64,000 bases of DNA from assembly GCF_905220565.1 (NCBI RefSeq), contig NC_059421.1, positions 5,165,501-5,229,500 of the forward strand, in the 5' to 3' direction. A program made the position numbers and the translations under genes. This DNA comes from Melitaea cinxia. Taxonomy: Eukaryota; Arthropoda; Insecta; Lepidoptera; Nymphalidae. The notes beneath the pieces were generated by a model that was not told the origin of the DNA, made no database searches, and saw only the letters and a program-made list of their open reading frames with translations. This document shows, in pieces, positions 1 through 11,630 of the stretch. How positions within the stretch are numbered: position 1 is the first letter of the stretch; each line of letters starts with the position of its first letter.

Positions 1-127
1 ACACCGACAAATAAATAAGCAATATTAGGGATAACTCATAAAGCCTGTAGCAGTAAGCCATAATACCTGTCGGATCTCGCTCAAATTATATGGGCCTACG
101 TGTCAAGCACCAGTTTTCGATTCGAAA

Positions 128-213
128 AAGAATTATCAAAATCGATACAAACAGTGAAAAGATACAAAAAAGTACAGTTAAATTGAGAATCTCCAACTTT
201 TTTGAAGTCGGTT
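128..213 (-). repeat. 5' fragment of TIR repeat family E
   Basis: Read on the minus strand, the segment starts with AACCGACTTC and continues into a 'gagattctcaat' block that matches the start of the copies at 4731 and 25782. It is truncated and diverged. Positions 1-127 hold nothing I can identify. Confidence 0.55.
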
Positions 214-230
214 AACAAATAGATATTAAG

Positions 231-250
231 TATAATAATAATAATAATAA
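231..250. repeat. (TAA)n microsatellite, left flank of Dong-like element
   Basis: A run of TAA units ends at 250. The same repeat resumes at 3820-3834 after the retrotransposon, so both are remnants of one TAA target tract. The last TAA (248-250) is also the in-frame stop immediately before the open reading frame. Confidence 0.85.
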
Positions 251-3200
251 TCGGCTTATCCACCATCCCCACCAGTTGGCTTGGCGACGACAGAGTCCCA
301 AGGGACTCAGCATTCGTCGCCCGCCGCTGGTGGAGTACGTCGCATGAGATGGACACCGAAAATGAATGAGAGTGTCATGCGTGCGTACTATAGGGCTGTA
401 GGACGGGAGACCGGGCGGACTGGCTACCGGGCAGTAATGCACCGCGAGTTCCTACTGCTTGAGCCTACGCTAACTGTTATGGAACAGAACCTGGCAGATC
501 GAGCTCGTTACATCCAACGAAAGGGCATATTTGACGCCGCCGAGCTCGAACGATTGCGACGTGAGGCTGCTCTTGAAGTCGAACCCGTGTCCACGGTGCG
601 CAACGAAGTGTCAACGCAACAAGAAGGCGTTCGTAGCGAAGCGCCTGTGGAGGCGATCACTGAGGGAGCAGTCGCCCAAAAAGTAGAACAGATGAGAGGG
701 ATCTTGCAAGAGGCGATTTCCGAGACTCGAGGCGCTACTCTGGAAATGAGACCGCGACTTTCTCGCCTCCCCCTCAATGCCGCGACGCGGCATGCCATTG
801 AGGCAGCTAACAGGCTGTTGCCTCCCTATTTGGAAACCAGCTACAGCTTGGAGGATACGGGTTCTATTCTCTTCGGTGCTGCTCTAGCGGTGCACCGCCT
901 TGTCGGAACCAAGACCCAGGAGCCTTGACGCGCTACTTATAAGAGTAGCGACGTACCAGCCTGGAAGAAGAGAATAGAACGCCGTATCAGCCTAGCCAGG
1001 GCCCTCATTGGTAGGCTGCTAGCTTTCAGGTCGGGCAACACAAGGCCAAGGATTGTGCGCTCTGTTAGAATGGCCTTCAACGGGCTAGGCACTAGCCTCG
1101 ATCAGCCAGACATAGCCGATAAGCTAACGGAGCGCATCGACGGCCTGAAGCAGAGAATCGCGGCATGGGGAAAGCGCATACGCAGGTACTCTGAGAGAGT
1201 TGAGCGCTTCCGACAAAATCGCCTCTTCGTGAGTGATCAGAAAAGGTTCTATAGAAAGCTGGAGAACCCGATACCGTGCTCTGCTTCCCTAAAACCGAGT
1301 ACGGTTGACCTCGTCGCCTTCTGGCGCAACATATCGTCAGGGGAGGTGGAGCATGAGGAGGGCCCTTGGATTGCGGCGGTTCAGGACGCATGTGCTAAAA
1401 TTGAACCGATGAACCCGATCGCCATCTCTACGGAGGACGTCAGTGGTGCGGTCCGGCGGGCTCCGAACTGGAAAAGTCCGGGGGCCGACGGTCTGCATCA
1501 CTATTGGCTAAAAGGGCTCTCGGTCTGCCATGCGACCTTGGCTCGACAATACCAAGAGGCAATAGATCGGAAGACACTCCCGAACCTTTTCACTACCGGG
1601 ATCACTCACTTAGCTTCTAAGTCCACCAACACCGCAGATCCCACCAACTACCGCCCCATAACGTGTCTGACCTCCATCTACAAGACACTGACGTCCGTTC
1701 TGACCTGTAAGATCTCACGACATATTGGTGAGTTTAATATCCTGTCTGCAGCTCAGAACGGATGTCGTGGAGGCGGTCGCGGTACAAAGGAGCTCCTTCT
1801 CATTGACTCTGTGGCGGGCCAGCTTGTCAGACGCAACCGTCGGAACTTTTCGGCCGCCTGGATCGACTACAAAAAGGCTTTCGACTCGGTACCTCATTCA
1901 TGGCTCCTGAGGGTCCTCGAGCTGTACAAGATTGACGAGGCAGTTCGAGACTTCCTCGGAGTATGTATGGGGCAATGGAGCACGATCCTATGTCTCCAAG
2001 GCGAGCGACTGACGGGCGCGGATGACCCAATCAGGATACGGAGGGGTATTTTCCAGGGTGATTGCCTGAGTCCACTATGGTTCTGCTTGTCCTTGAACCC
2101 TCTAAGCACCCTGCTGGAGCGTTCGGGGACAGGCTTTCAGTTTCGGAGAGGAGGTACTAAAGTCTCCCACCTTCTCTACATGGACGACCTCAAATTGCTG
2201 GCACCTAACGCTGCACGCCTGCAGGAACTGCTGAAAATCACTACGGAGTTCAGCAGTTCCATCAGGATGCAGCTTGGAGTGGATAAGTGTGCGGTCGTGC
2301 ATGTGGACAGGGGTCAGGTGACTCAATCGTCGCAGCTTAGTCTCGAATTAACATCATTCAAGACCCTTTCCGAGGCTGAATCTTACCGGTATCTGGGTAT
2401 GTCACAATGCATAGGGGTGAAGGAAGTGGACATGAAACAGGCAGTTTTCGAAATCTTTTTTGGACGGCTAACAAAAGTTCTTCGGAGCTATTTGTCAGGA
2501 GCCAACAAGGTCCGAGCCTATAACGCCTGGGTCATGCCCACTCTCTTGTACACCTTTGGCATACTCAGATGGACTCAGACCGAACTTGACGCCCTGGACA
2601 GAAGAGTCCGCACAACTATGACGCACCATCGCTTGCATCACCCTAAGTCGTCGGTCATGAGACTGTACATCCCGCGGAAGTGTGGTGGTCGAGGCATGTT
2701 AAGCGCTAAGACCATGCATAACCGCGAGGTGTGCAGCCTCAGGGCCTACTTTGAAACGAGACGGGACAGCGCTTTGCATGGTGACGTTTCAATGTGTGAT
2801 AAAGGACTAACCCCCCTAGCCTTGGCCAAAGAGAACTGGCAGAAACCGGTCGTACTGAGCACCTCTGACCGGGAGACCGTATGGATGGAGAAGGAACTGC
2901 ATGGACGGTTCTACAAGGCGCTTCACGCGCCTCACGTGGACAGTAAGGCCTCCGTGCAGTGGCTACGATTCGGCGACCTCTTTGGGGAAACCGAAGGTTT
3001 TGTCTGTGCAATACAAGATCAGGTGGTCAAGACGAACAACTACCGAAAGCACGTCCTGAAGGATGGCACTCCCGACTTCTGTCGAGCCTGTCGTCATCCC
3101 GGTGAGTCACTCAGACATGTGCTTTCGGGTTGTTCTGCGCTTGCTAATACTGAGTACTTGCACAGACACAACCAAGTGGCCAAGATTCTTCACCAAGAGC

Positions 3201-3664
3201 TTGCTCTTATGTACGATCTCCTGGAACAGAGGATGCCGTATTACCAATACTCACCGGTGCCAGTACTCGAATGCGACGGAGTCCGGCTCTACTGGGACCT
3301 GCCTATCGCCACAGACAGGACGATACTGGCGAACAAGCCTGATATCGTGGTGATGGACAGGGCACGGTCGAGGGTATTTTTAGTGGACATCACCGTCCCG
3401 CATGACGAGAACCTCGTGAAAGCCGAGACTGAGAAAAAACGTAAATATCTGGATCTGGCGCACGACATTGTCGACATGTGGGGTGTGGGGTCCGCTGAAA
3501 TAATCCCTATCGTAATATCTGCCAACGGTTTGATCCCGGTTAGCCTCGCTCACCATCTGAGGCAACTGGGGATCCGGGACGGTACGCTCGCAGCCAGGAT
3601 GCAGAAGGCGGTGTTACTCGACTCGGCTAGGATTGTTCGCCGGTTTCTCAGCCTACAGCCCTAA
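251..3664 (+). pseudogene. Dong-like ORF: reverse transcriptase plus restriction-like endonuclease, one in-frame TGA
   Basis: One frame runs from 251 to the stop at 3662-3664 and is broken only by TGA at 926-928; I checked every codon from 929 to 1055 and found it open. The first ATG is at 344 (MRWTPK). A helical, Myb-like N-terminal region lies at about 345-560. RT motifs are WIDYKKAFDSVP (about 1859-1894), FQGDCLSP (about 2051-2074) and the catalytic YMDD (2177-2188). The C-terminal finger is C-x2-C-x8-H-x4-C (about 3080-3133), followed by the endonuclease signature KPD-x14-D (about 3338-3388). Such proteins nick the target and prime cDNA synthesis there. Near-perfect preservation suggests recent insertion. 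The single TGA, followed by C, is probably inactivating, though readthrough cannot be excluded. Confidence 0.85.
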
Positions 3665-3819
3665 CCCCCGGCCGTTTGATCTCCCTGCCGGGGCATATTC
3701 CTCCACCCGCTTATATTTATATATGTAAGTATAAGTAAATTTAGTATATTATCTATATAAGTAGTTATTATAATATATGTATCTATTATGTATTGGGCGG
3801 GCGGAGTGACATTCAGTGA
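251..3819 (+). mobile_element. Dong-like (R4 clade) site-specific non-LTR retrotransposon
   Basis: About 3.6 kb bounded on both sides by TAA repeats, the target preference known for Dong of Bombyx mori. It holds one long frame with a reverse transcriptase followed by a CCHC finger and a restriction-like endonuclease, the R2/R4 layout, then a 3' UTR of about 155 bp (3665-3819). The frame opens directly after the TAA tract and no N-terminal zinc finger or sizeable 5' UTR is visible, so the copy may be slightly 5' truncated. The clade is inferred from domain order and target, not from a tree. Confidence 0.85.
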
Positions 3820-3834
3820 TAATAATAATAATAA
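3820..3834. repeat. (TAA)5, right flank of Dong-like element
   Basis: Five TAA units directly follow the Dong 3' end and directly precede a minus-strand LINE 3' end, so this tract is also that LINE's (TTA)n tail. Confidence 0.85.
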
Positions 3835-4080
3835 TACACTTTATTGTACATCAAAAACAGAAATAAAACATAGCAAAAAAAGAAAAATATTAACAATATA
3901 TTTATAAGGTACAAAGGGCGGCCTTATCGCTTAAAAGCGATCTCTTCCAGGCAACCTTAGGGCAAAGGAAATGGTCAGCATAGGTGTACAAGTTACAACA
4001 AATTTATAATAAATATTCAAATAATTAAACATATACATACATACAACCATACATTGTAAAATATTAATAAAAACAATGAC
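3835..4080 (-). mobile_element. 3' end fragment of the LINE family seen whole at 20.8-25.6 kb
   Basis: The blocks 'acactttattgtac', 'acaaagggcggccttatcgc' and 'gcgatctcttccaggcaac' recur in the same order at 20823-20990, the 3' UTR of the full-length LINE. The copy is minus strand and 5' truncated, and contains only UTR. On its own strand it ends with an AATAAA-like signal and an ATT-repeat tail. Confidence 0.85.
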
Positions 4081-4093
4081 GTCAATACATATA

Positions 4094-4406
4094 TCTAATA
4101 TATAAAATTCTCGTGTCGCGGTGTTTGTAGTTAAACTCCTCCGAAACGGCCGACCGATTCTCATGAAATTTCGTGTACATATTGGGTAGGTCTGAGAATC
4201 GAACAACATCTATTTTTCATGCCCCTAAATGTTAAGGGTAGTCCCTAAATTTTTTATTCTTTATTTTTAGATAAATTATTTATTTTTTATTTTATTATGA
4301 TTTGGCGTTGAAAAATACATATAACCCTAAATTTTCACCCTTCAACTACTAACCCCTATTTTCAAATAGCGTTTAGCGGCAGGACAACGTTTGCCGAGTC
4401 AGCTAG
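4094..4406 (+). mobile_element. Non-autonomous Helitron, family H1
   Basis: It starts TCTAATATATAAAATTCTCG and ends GTCAGCTAG, lying between A (4093) and T (4407), the canonical Helitron A^T target. A short hairpin (CGGCA at 4377-4381 with TGCCG at 4392-4396) lies ten bases upstream of the terminal CTAG. It has no terminal inverted repeats, target duplication or coding capacity. Related copies are at 15142, 41763 (minus) and 56620 (minus, truncated). Confidence 0.85.
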
Positions 4407-4639
4407 TAATTTTAATAAAATACTTTCCTAATGACACACTGAGGCATCTGATAAATTATTATACATCTCTCTTTCTCACACACAAGTTAATAGATGCGGT
4501 TCTTTTGAGAATTGCATCTTCATGGCAAACCAGAGGAACGCTTACATTTAGTTTCCTTAGCACTGCTCATAGAACTTCTATAACGAGCTTGTTTTGTTTA
4601 TAGGAAGCTATAATAACTGAATTAATGTTATTATTTTTA

Positions 4640-5470
4640 ACTAACTTCAAAAAGAAGGTCAATTCGATTGTATTTTTTGTGTTACTTCATTAGTTTTTAC
4701 TCTATGGTCCAATTTTGATCATTCTTTTTTAACCGACTTCCAAAAAAGGAGGAGGTTCTCAATTCGACTGTATTTTTTTTTTTTAATTTTTTTTTTTTTA
4801 TGTATGTTACATCAGAACTTTTGACCGGGTGGACCGATTTCGACAAATTTTGTCTTGATCGAGAGGTGGTGTGTGCCAATTGGTCCCATTTAAATTTATT
4901 TGAGATCTAATAACTACTTTTCGAGTTATATCTAATAATGCGTTTTTACTTTACGCTTTTTTCGTCGACCTACGTTGTATTATACCGTATTACTTTCTAC
5001 TAGATGTACCGATTTTGATAATTCTTTTTTTGTTGGAAAAAGGATATCCCTAGTTTGGTACCATGATAAGGAAACCAGGATCTGATGATGGGATCCCAGA
5101 GAAATCGAGGGAAACTCTCGAAAATCCGCAATAACTTTTTACTGGGTATACCGATTTTGATAATTATTGATTTAATCGAAAGCTGATGTTTATCATGTGA
5201 TCACATATAAATTTTATCGAGATCTGATAACTACTTTTTGAGTAATCTTTGATAACGCGTAGTTACTTGACTATTTTTTTGTCGATCTACGTTGTATTAC
5301 TTGTCGATGTAATTGAAGTCGGTTTTTTTTTTCGTTTGCGAACAAACACAATTATTGTGTTACTTTATAACTTTTTACTCTATGGTCCAATTTTGATCTT
5401 TTTTTTTTCCAAAGCTGTTTGCTTGTCGTGTAGTCTCATTTAAATGTGATCGAATTCTAACAAGTACTTT
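4640..5470 (+). repeat. TIR repeat family E: young copy nested in an older copy
   Basis: The inner copy (4731-5324) begins AACCGACTTC and ends with its exact inverse GAAGTCGGTT. Inside are tandem modules of about 180 bp, each with an 'ACTGGRTRNACCGATTTYGAYAA' core, a 'GAGATCTRATAACTACTTTTYGAGT' core and 'CGTTGTATTA'. Flanks 4640-4730 and 5325-5470 are parts of an older copy; both contain 'actctatggtccaattttga', so the young copy interrupted or recombined within it. No coding capacity. Confidence 0.75.
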
Positions 5471-6726
5471 CTAAGTTACCGTCATGTGTATTGTGGACCG
5501 TACGCTTGTTTGTCACCCTTTGTATTAAAAAAAGCCTAAAGAATTTTAGGCTTCTTGTGTTTGTAGTAGCATATGAATAATTTATATCGATTAGAAGTAT
5601 ATAATAATAATCGTAATATATTCATTAATCCAGAAACCTCTTAAATTTAAAAGAAAATGTATTTCTCACAATGGTATGTACTTGACCGTATTTTCCGTCT
5701 TTTCAGTTCAGAATGCAAATAAATATTTATAATAAAACAAGGTCGCGAGAGCTTTGTGAATGGTGTAGTAGTCGCAGATATTATCTCTTTGAAAGGCGAG
5801 TTCTCTTGATGAGAATGACTTTAATTAATATCTTTAACTTAGAAATAGGATCTTTGTTATGCGAAATTTGCTATTCCCTTTTATTTGGTGTAATAATTAG
5901 TTCGTTTAACAGTACTGCGCAGTACGATAAAAATATATTATGCAAATGCTTTAAAACATTTATATTATATAGATATTCAAATCAGACTGAGAGGGAATTA
6001 AATTCTAAAGTTTGTTTACACCGAAAGAGGTCAATCAAAAAAAGGTTCAATAATCTCAATAAACTATATTTTAAAATTACAAATGTCATTTGGAACTCGT
6101 CATCAATTCATATAAATAGTAATATTAAATTAAATTTGCAATTTAAATTTCGAAACAAAAAAAAAACCGTTTCAAATCTTTCTCACAGCGTGAAAGGAAA
6201 TCGGTCGTCCGCACCGCCACTTCACTAGTCCGGCGCCATCGGTTATCGAAACGAGTTTCAAAATACCGGTTAATACTGAGATTCTAATCGTAAACTCGGA
6301 AGTTCGGTATGTTATTATCTATAAGAGCGAATAATTAGAGCTTAAGTTGTAATTTTGAGACATTTAAAAATGTACGTTCAAAGAGGTTATACTTAAGACT
6401 TATTTTAATTGCATGCTGAGTGTATGTTTCCGTCTAATGCTAACGATAGAGATTAAGGTAATTTGTCAAAGCTGTAGAGTAATTAAAATTGTATTTTTAG
6501 CTTAAGTATTTACACCAAATTAAAAGCAGTTTAACGTAAAATAATACGATATTTTATACCAACAAGTATTAGGTAGGTAACTGTTTAAAATTTGTTTTCA
6601 TATTACGTTCGTACTTTATTTTGTATATTAATATTTTTATTGGCCACATACGTAAGTGTTTCGTGGTCTAGGTGTTTAATTAATAAGAAAACCGAGTGTG
6701 CTTTAAAACACATGATTGAAGTAAAA
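5471..6726. other. AT-rich DNA with one long open frame and no recognised gene
   Basis: A plus-strand ATG frame of 171 codons spans 5713-6228. It is rich in Leu, Ile, Asn and Lys, with Cys pairs near its start and one hydrophobic stretch (about residues 43-65), but I recognise no family. Just upstream, 'ttttcagttcag' resembles a splice acceptor. It could be a decayed exon or chance. Nothing else is visible in this stretch. Confidence 0.3.
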
Positions 6727-6840
6727 CTTCTGCACAATAGGCCTGTACTGTGTTTTAGATATACGAAACGTTACTGACTATAAGAGAAAAAGAGTAAGAA
6801 ATGTGTGCTTGCTTTTCGTAACGCTGTCGTGCGTAGAGAA
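6727..6840 (+). repeat. Dispersed repeat G, copy 1
   Basis: The block 'cacaataggcctgtactgtg' followed by 'atatacgaaac' and an AG-rich run recurs at 50355-50480. The family is unknown. Confidence 0.6.
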
Positions 6841-6889
6841 GATTTGAAGAAGAAGGAATTGAACTAAATCCGCTGTTCACTATCCACGG

Positions 6890-7000
6890 TTTCGCTATTA
6901 TGATTGATAGATTGATTCAGCTAAATTCCTACAACATCCCACTGCTAAGCCTACTTTTCCATGTAGGAGAAGGTTTTTCCAGTTTAGGACATAGTAAGAA
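6890..7000 (-). repeat. Remnant of tRNA-derived SINE C tail
   Basis: Minus-strand remnant of the RTE-type tail: 'catcccactgctaagcctac' and 'ccatgtaggagaagg' match the tails at 32800 and 54470. Heavily decayed. From 7001 to 8055 I see only AT-rich unique DNA. Confidence 0.5.
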
Positions 7001-8055
7001 TTTCCTGAAAACGTGCTTTTAACTGAAAAGGGTTTGGTATCGATTTCTTTGTTGTAGGGTTGGCTTCGCTCGTATTTTCACCCATATAATTATTATTATG
7101 CAAAATTGCATTAAAATCCATTAGCAGTTACCGTTAGTTGCGTGACCGCGGACGATATTTTAGAATTTATAAGTCGAGCTTTCCAAATCGGCGCGATGTC
7201 TTCGCGTATACCTGGCTTGATAGATTTGTAAAGTGACAATTCAAAGACTCATAAAAGTCTCTCGAATACGATTCTATTCCACTCTTCGTTTTATGGCTTT
7301 TAGTTTTGTCAGTTTGACACAAATTGTTTCAACAATGTCATCAATACATACAATAAAAATGTAACGTGTCGCTGTCTGTACGGGGACCTTTATAAACACA
7401 AATAGCAATCAAAACAATGATTTTTAGAATTTATGTCTGATTGTCTGCGCGTATATATATACGTAATATATTGTGGTAAGCTTCACTGAACATTTAGTAT
7501 TTGTTTCACGTCAATTGGTTCATAAATAAAAAAAGTTATGCCAATTTAAAGAAACACTTTGAACATGTAAATACCCAAATTACGGTGTTTATAATCCAAA
7601 ATAAACCAAAAGATATGTCCAAAAAATATTGTCCAAAATCACTATTCCACGCGAACGAAGTCGTAGGCACAGCTAGTATGTAATAAAATATAGAATAAGC
7701 ATCATGTTAATGCATGAAGTTTAATAAAAGGTTATGGGCATTTAAGAGCCTGCCGATGTTCATTAGAAAAAAAAAACAGTGTAATATCTGATGGAGGAGA
7801 ACAGATCCATTTTAAAATATTTAATTGATATTCTCTTAAAGACATATTCCAACTATTTTTTCTTCGGAGGGTAGAATTTAAAAAGTCTTCTTTATTGATT
7901 GCTGTTATGTTTATGCATGTTTTAAATCCTTTTTGCCATGTTTATGTATATGAATAAATAGTTTAGATGTAAACATATCTATCAGTCAATTAATCTGTAT
8001 TATATTGAAATTTTTAAGCACAAAATTCGAACATATTATTTACATTCTTACATAC

Positions 8056-8235
8056 GAACATTGGCCGTAGACGGGCAGCAGCGTCTTCGGTGCGACAAAG
8101 CCAGTACTGCGGTCACCAACCCGCCTGCCTAGCGTGGTGACTATGGGCAAAACACATGAGTTCACGTTATTTTTGACGTAAACTTGTGGAGGCCTATGTC
8201 CAGCAGTGGACTGTATAGGCTGTAATGATGATACG
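8056..8235 (+). mobile_element. SINE B, 5'-truncated copy
   Basis: Matches the 3' half of SINE B: 'gacgggcagcagcgtcttcgg', 'caccaacccgcctgcc', 'actatgggcaaaacacatga', then the RTE-like end 'cctatgtccagcagtggact' and a GATGAT tail. Confidence 0.85.
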
Positions 8236-8647
8236 AACATTTACATTATAATATTTATAATAAAACTTAGAAACTTTTTCATTACATATTAAAATATACA
8301 AAGGAGTGTTTTAGGTTTTAAAAACAGACGCCACGACTCACTGGAAGCGACCCCATATCCAATATTAAAGCGGGTGAAACCGAGCGTTTTATATAGTTAT
8401 CAATATGATACAAAAATACCCTGGCAATACATAATAACTCTACCACACTTTTACGTGTATATCATTTGTGTCACTCGCGTCCCCGACCTCCGTCACAATC
8501 ATATTGCTTGGGGACATTTCTGACGCAGGTTGGGGTCGATGTAACACTACAAATACTTTATCTTTAATTGCCTTTTTTGATAAAACTGTTTGATTTGGAA
8601 ATAAAATTGTATTTAATTGTTATGAAAATAGATTTTACAAGTTAAAA

Positions 8648-8992
8648 TAGAGAGTGCTGTGTGGCTACGGCACCAAGGAATATAGCCACCCCTTCTCTTC
8701 CCGTTGGTGTCCTAAGAGACGACTAAGGGATAACAAGGTTCCACTACCTCCTTGGAACTTAAGAAGCTGACCGATGACGGGATAACCATCTAATCGCTGG
8801 CTTTGAAACACAGGCCGAAGACGGGCAGCAGCGTCTCCGGTGCGACAAAGCCAGCTCTGCGGTCACCAACCCGCCTGCCCAGCGTAGTGACTATGGGCAA
8901 CACACATGAGTTCACGCATTTTTGGAGCGAACTTGTAGAGGACTATTTCCAGCAGTGGACTTCAATAGGCTGGAATGATGATGATGATGACC
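8648..8992 (+). mobile_element. SINE B, nearly full-length copy
   Basis: It runs from the head 'tgtgtggctacggcac' through 'gataacaaggttcc', the conserved CCGAAGACG hairpin block and the RTE-like end to (GAT)n. About 340 bp, no coding capacity. The AT-rich DNA between this and the previous copy (8236-8647) holds nothing identifiable. Confidence 0.88.
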
Positions 8993-10554
8993 AGTATTTT
9001 TAAGGTGGAGAATTAGTTTGTTTAAATTTGTATTTGATAAAGTTATGCTTGTTTTTATTTTACCTATATTATTACCGAGGAATGTTATGGACTTAAGTAA
9101 ATTCCGAAATTAATCATTGGGAGTCAGAGTTGAAAATCACTGAGGAAATCACAGCATGCAGGAGAAACCACACAGGAGAAAATCCTACTGGGGGATCCGT
9201 TGAGTGTGAAGTGTTTATTGATTCTTATTAATTCTAATTCTTCTCAAATCAAAACGAGTGAAACAGAGGGGATCAGAGGGGATCAGCTAGTATCTACAAA
9301 TATATAAATACTTTTCTTAACCGATTACATAACAACTACTACATCCGTAGCTGAAACCGCGTCAGTCATCTAGTATAATACGACAAATGAAGACATCCAT
9401 ACTATTCCGTACCCACACTACCCTACATCCACAATCAAGCTATAGAGGCTCTATAAACAACGTTACTTTGTATATTTTCATTAACTGTGTGTGTTTAACA
9501 TACATATGTAATTGAGCCGTTTGTCCGTCACGTATCCGTCTAGTTTGTATTAGTTTGGTATTAGCATATTGATTGAAATGCTCCACAGTAGGATATCAAA
9601 ACATATCAATCGATTTGACATGTGTTTGTAGGTGATAGTAGTTTATCATTTCTGTTTTCACAGAACAATAAGTTATTTGGAAGTGGTATTAGTTTAATGC
9701 ATTTATTTTACTAGTCGACGTGACAGATGCTGTCCATTCGTAATAACGATTATTATTACTTTATATGTATAAATTTGAAATATTTGTTATTTTTGTGTAT
9801 TTTTCATTCCGTTACAACTTTCTTTTATGTATAAAAAAGTAATAAAAAATAGCTGAATTAGTCCCGCCGTTATTATCAGAGTCGTTATATATTAGCACGT
9901 CTATTATCAGTCAACTTGCATTAAAATAGCGTGACCGATAAAGCCCTATTCCCTACTTCTATAAAAAGAAAAGGATCTGCCAAGCAGTGTGACAGTTAGA
10001 GCCTGAAGCTGTATTCAATTTACCTAATTATTACGTAATTAAATTTTATTAATTAAAATTGACTTTAGTATAGCTATGTTATGTAATAATGAAAGATTAA
10101 AGCTATTTTGTTATAAAATACTAAAATCGATTAATGGTTGAGTAACATTCTTCTTAGAATAGAGATTTCTAATATTCCATTTTTACTACCCACTTTTTTC
10201 CTATCAATGAATACTGAAACTAAAGCAAAGCCTCCAGTAAAAAATAGAAGTCATCACATTTTTTCACCGTTTCACAAGCGGTTAAATACTTTTCATTGTT
10301 GAAAGAATCGCATCGATACAACAGCTATCGGTAGTTCCGTTACAGAATAACAATGGTTCCGTCATTTCACGCCCGATTGAATAAAGACACTGACAGCTCA
10401 AAGTGTACAAACGTGTGCCTTGTTATCGACCTTAGAATGAAAATGGAAATGGCATCTTCCCTTCAATATTTTTTTTTAAATAATCGAATTTACGTCATAG
10501 ATCTTCTTTGCTAAGATTTGGATTTTGTTTTAAAAATCTTTTTTATGCTACAAA
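8993..10554. other. AT-rich DNA, nothing identified
   Basis: No credible open frame or RNA gene. A Helitron-like 3' end ('ggatcagctagta', about 9281-9292) is preceded by a duplicated 'aggggatcag', but no matching 5' end is found. Confidence 0.4.
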
Positions 10555-10805
10555 TGTGTCATACAAGTCAATAGTACGCCTGATGGTAAGCAGATACCGT
10601 TGTTTATAGACGACTGCAACATCAGGGGCATTACTAGTGCGTTGCCGACGCTTTCCCAAATAGTCGCCATGAGTTCTAATTTGCACGCCACCGGAACACA
10701 AACTCTACTCGAAAGCAATGTTATTTAACTGAGTCCTTCTGTATGGTTGAGGTAGATACTTCCCCAATCGGGCTGCTCCTATTTTTACTACCGTGTCCTA
10801 ATACA
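10555..10805 (+). repeat. Dispersed repeat A, diverged copy
   Basis: Shares 'cgcctgatggtaagc', 'tagacgactgcaacatcag', 'gcgttgccgac' and 'aatcgggctgctcc' in order with better copies at 34435, 46595 and 52295. No tRNA-like head is seen, so class is unresolved (SINE or LINE 3' end). Confidence 0.75.
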
Positions 10806-11630
10806 ATTAAATTTTATAATGTTTAATGGATGATTAATTAACACTTAATCACGACTTTAACTAGTAAATATACGTCAAATAAGCTTTAGCTTAAGGTTTA
10901 TTTTGATCCAAGTCTAGAACTTTAACGGTTTTGGATAAAGGAGGATAAGATTGTGTAGGAAATAAGGTCTATCTAGCAGTAGGACATTTTTAGACGTTGC
11001 GTAGTATGGTATGATTATATCATAATCAGTGAGAAAAGTTGAATTCTGTTGGTATTGTATCTTCTTAAATAATGATGAAAATGTTTGAGTAACTTTATTA
11101 TTGTATTTCCCATAAAATTGTTTTTAACATAAATAAACTCGAACATTCAGATTTTAATTTTCGACGTGTCTTAAACATGAATATCCCAACGTATCCAATT
11201 TGTTTCTTTGATACCATCGTCTTAGGATGTATATCGATCGAAATCTATTTTTGTTTATGGAAAAGTACGATGGGTGCCCTTCGTAATCAAATTTACTTTA
11301 AGACAACCTCCTTTACCGACGGAGAGAAAACGAACGGATGAAATCAAAGTAAATTAATTATCCTTCGTTAATCTTATTAGTTAAACAATAATTTGGAAAA
11401 GATTGTGTTAGAACTCGCACTTGGATTAATTTGTTTTTGTGGACAAGGGCTGACAAATAGCAAATAAATTCACTTAGTGTGACAGTACTTATTAAATTAG
11501 GCACTTCGGAGTTCTGCTTATTTATTTATTTATTTTCTTAACATTATTACATGAGTATGCAGAATATCGACGTAACACCATAAGACGTACACTTTCACCG
11601 AATGATTAATTTTTTCATACCACTAGGGTT

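Noticed and set aside
1055..1069. GTG at 1055 as the start of a separate RT protein
   Set aside because: The same frame is open upstream to the TGA at 926, and the upstream residues look like the normal continuation of the element's single ORF.
9240..9292. Helitron 3' end (GATCAGCTAGT)
   Set aside because: Only the terminal few bases fit; no TC start or shared body could be matched.
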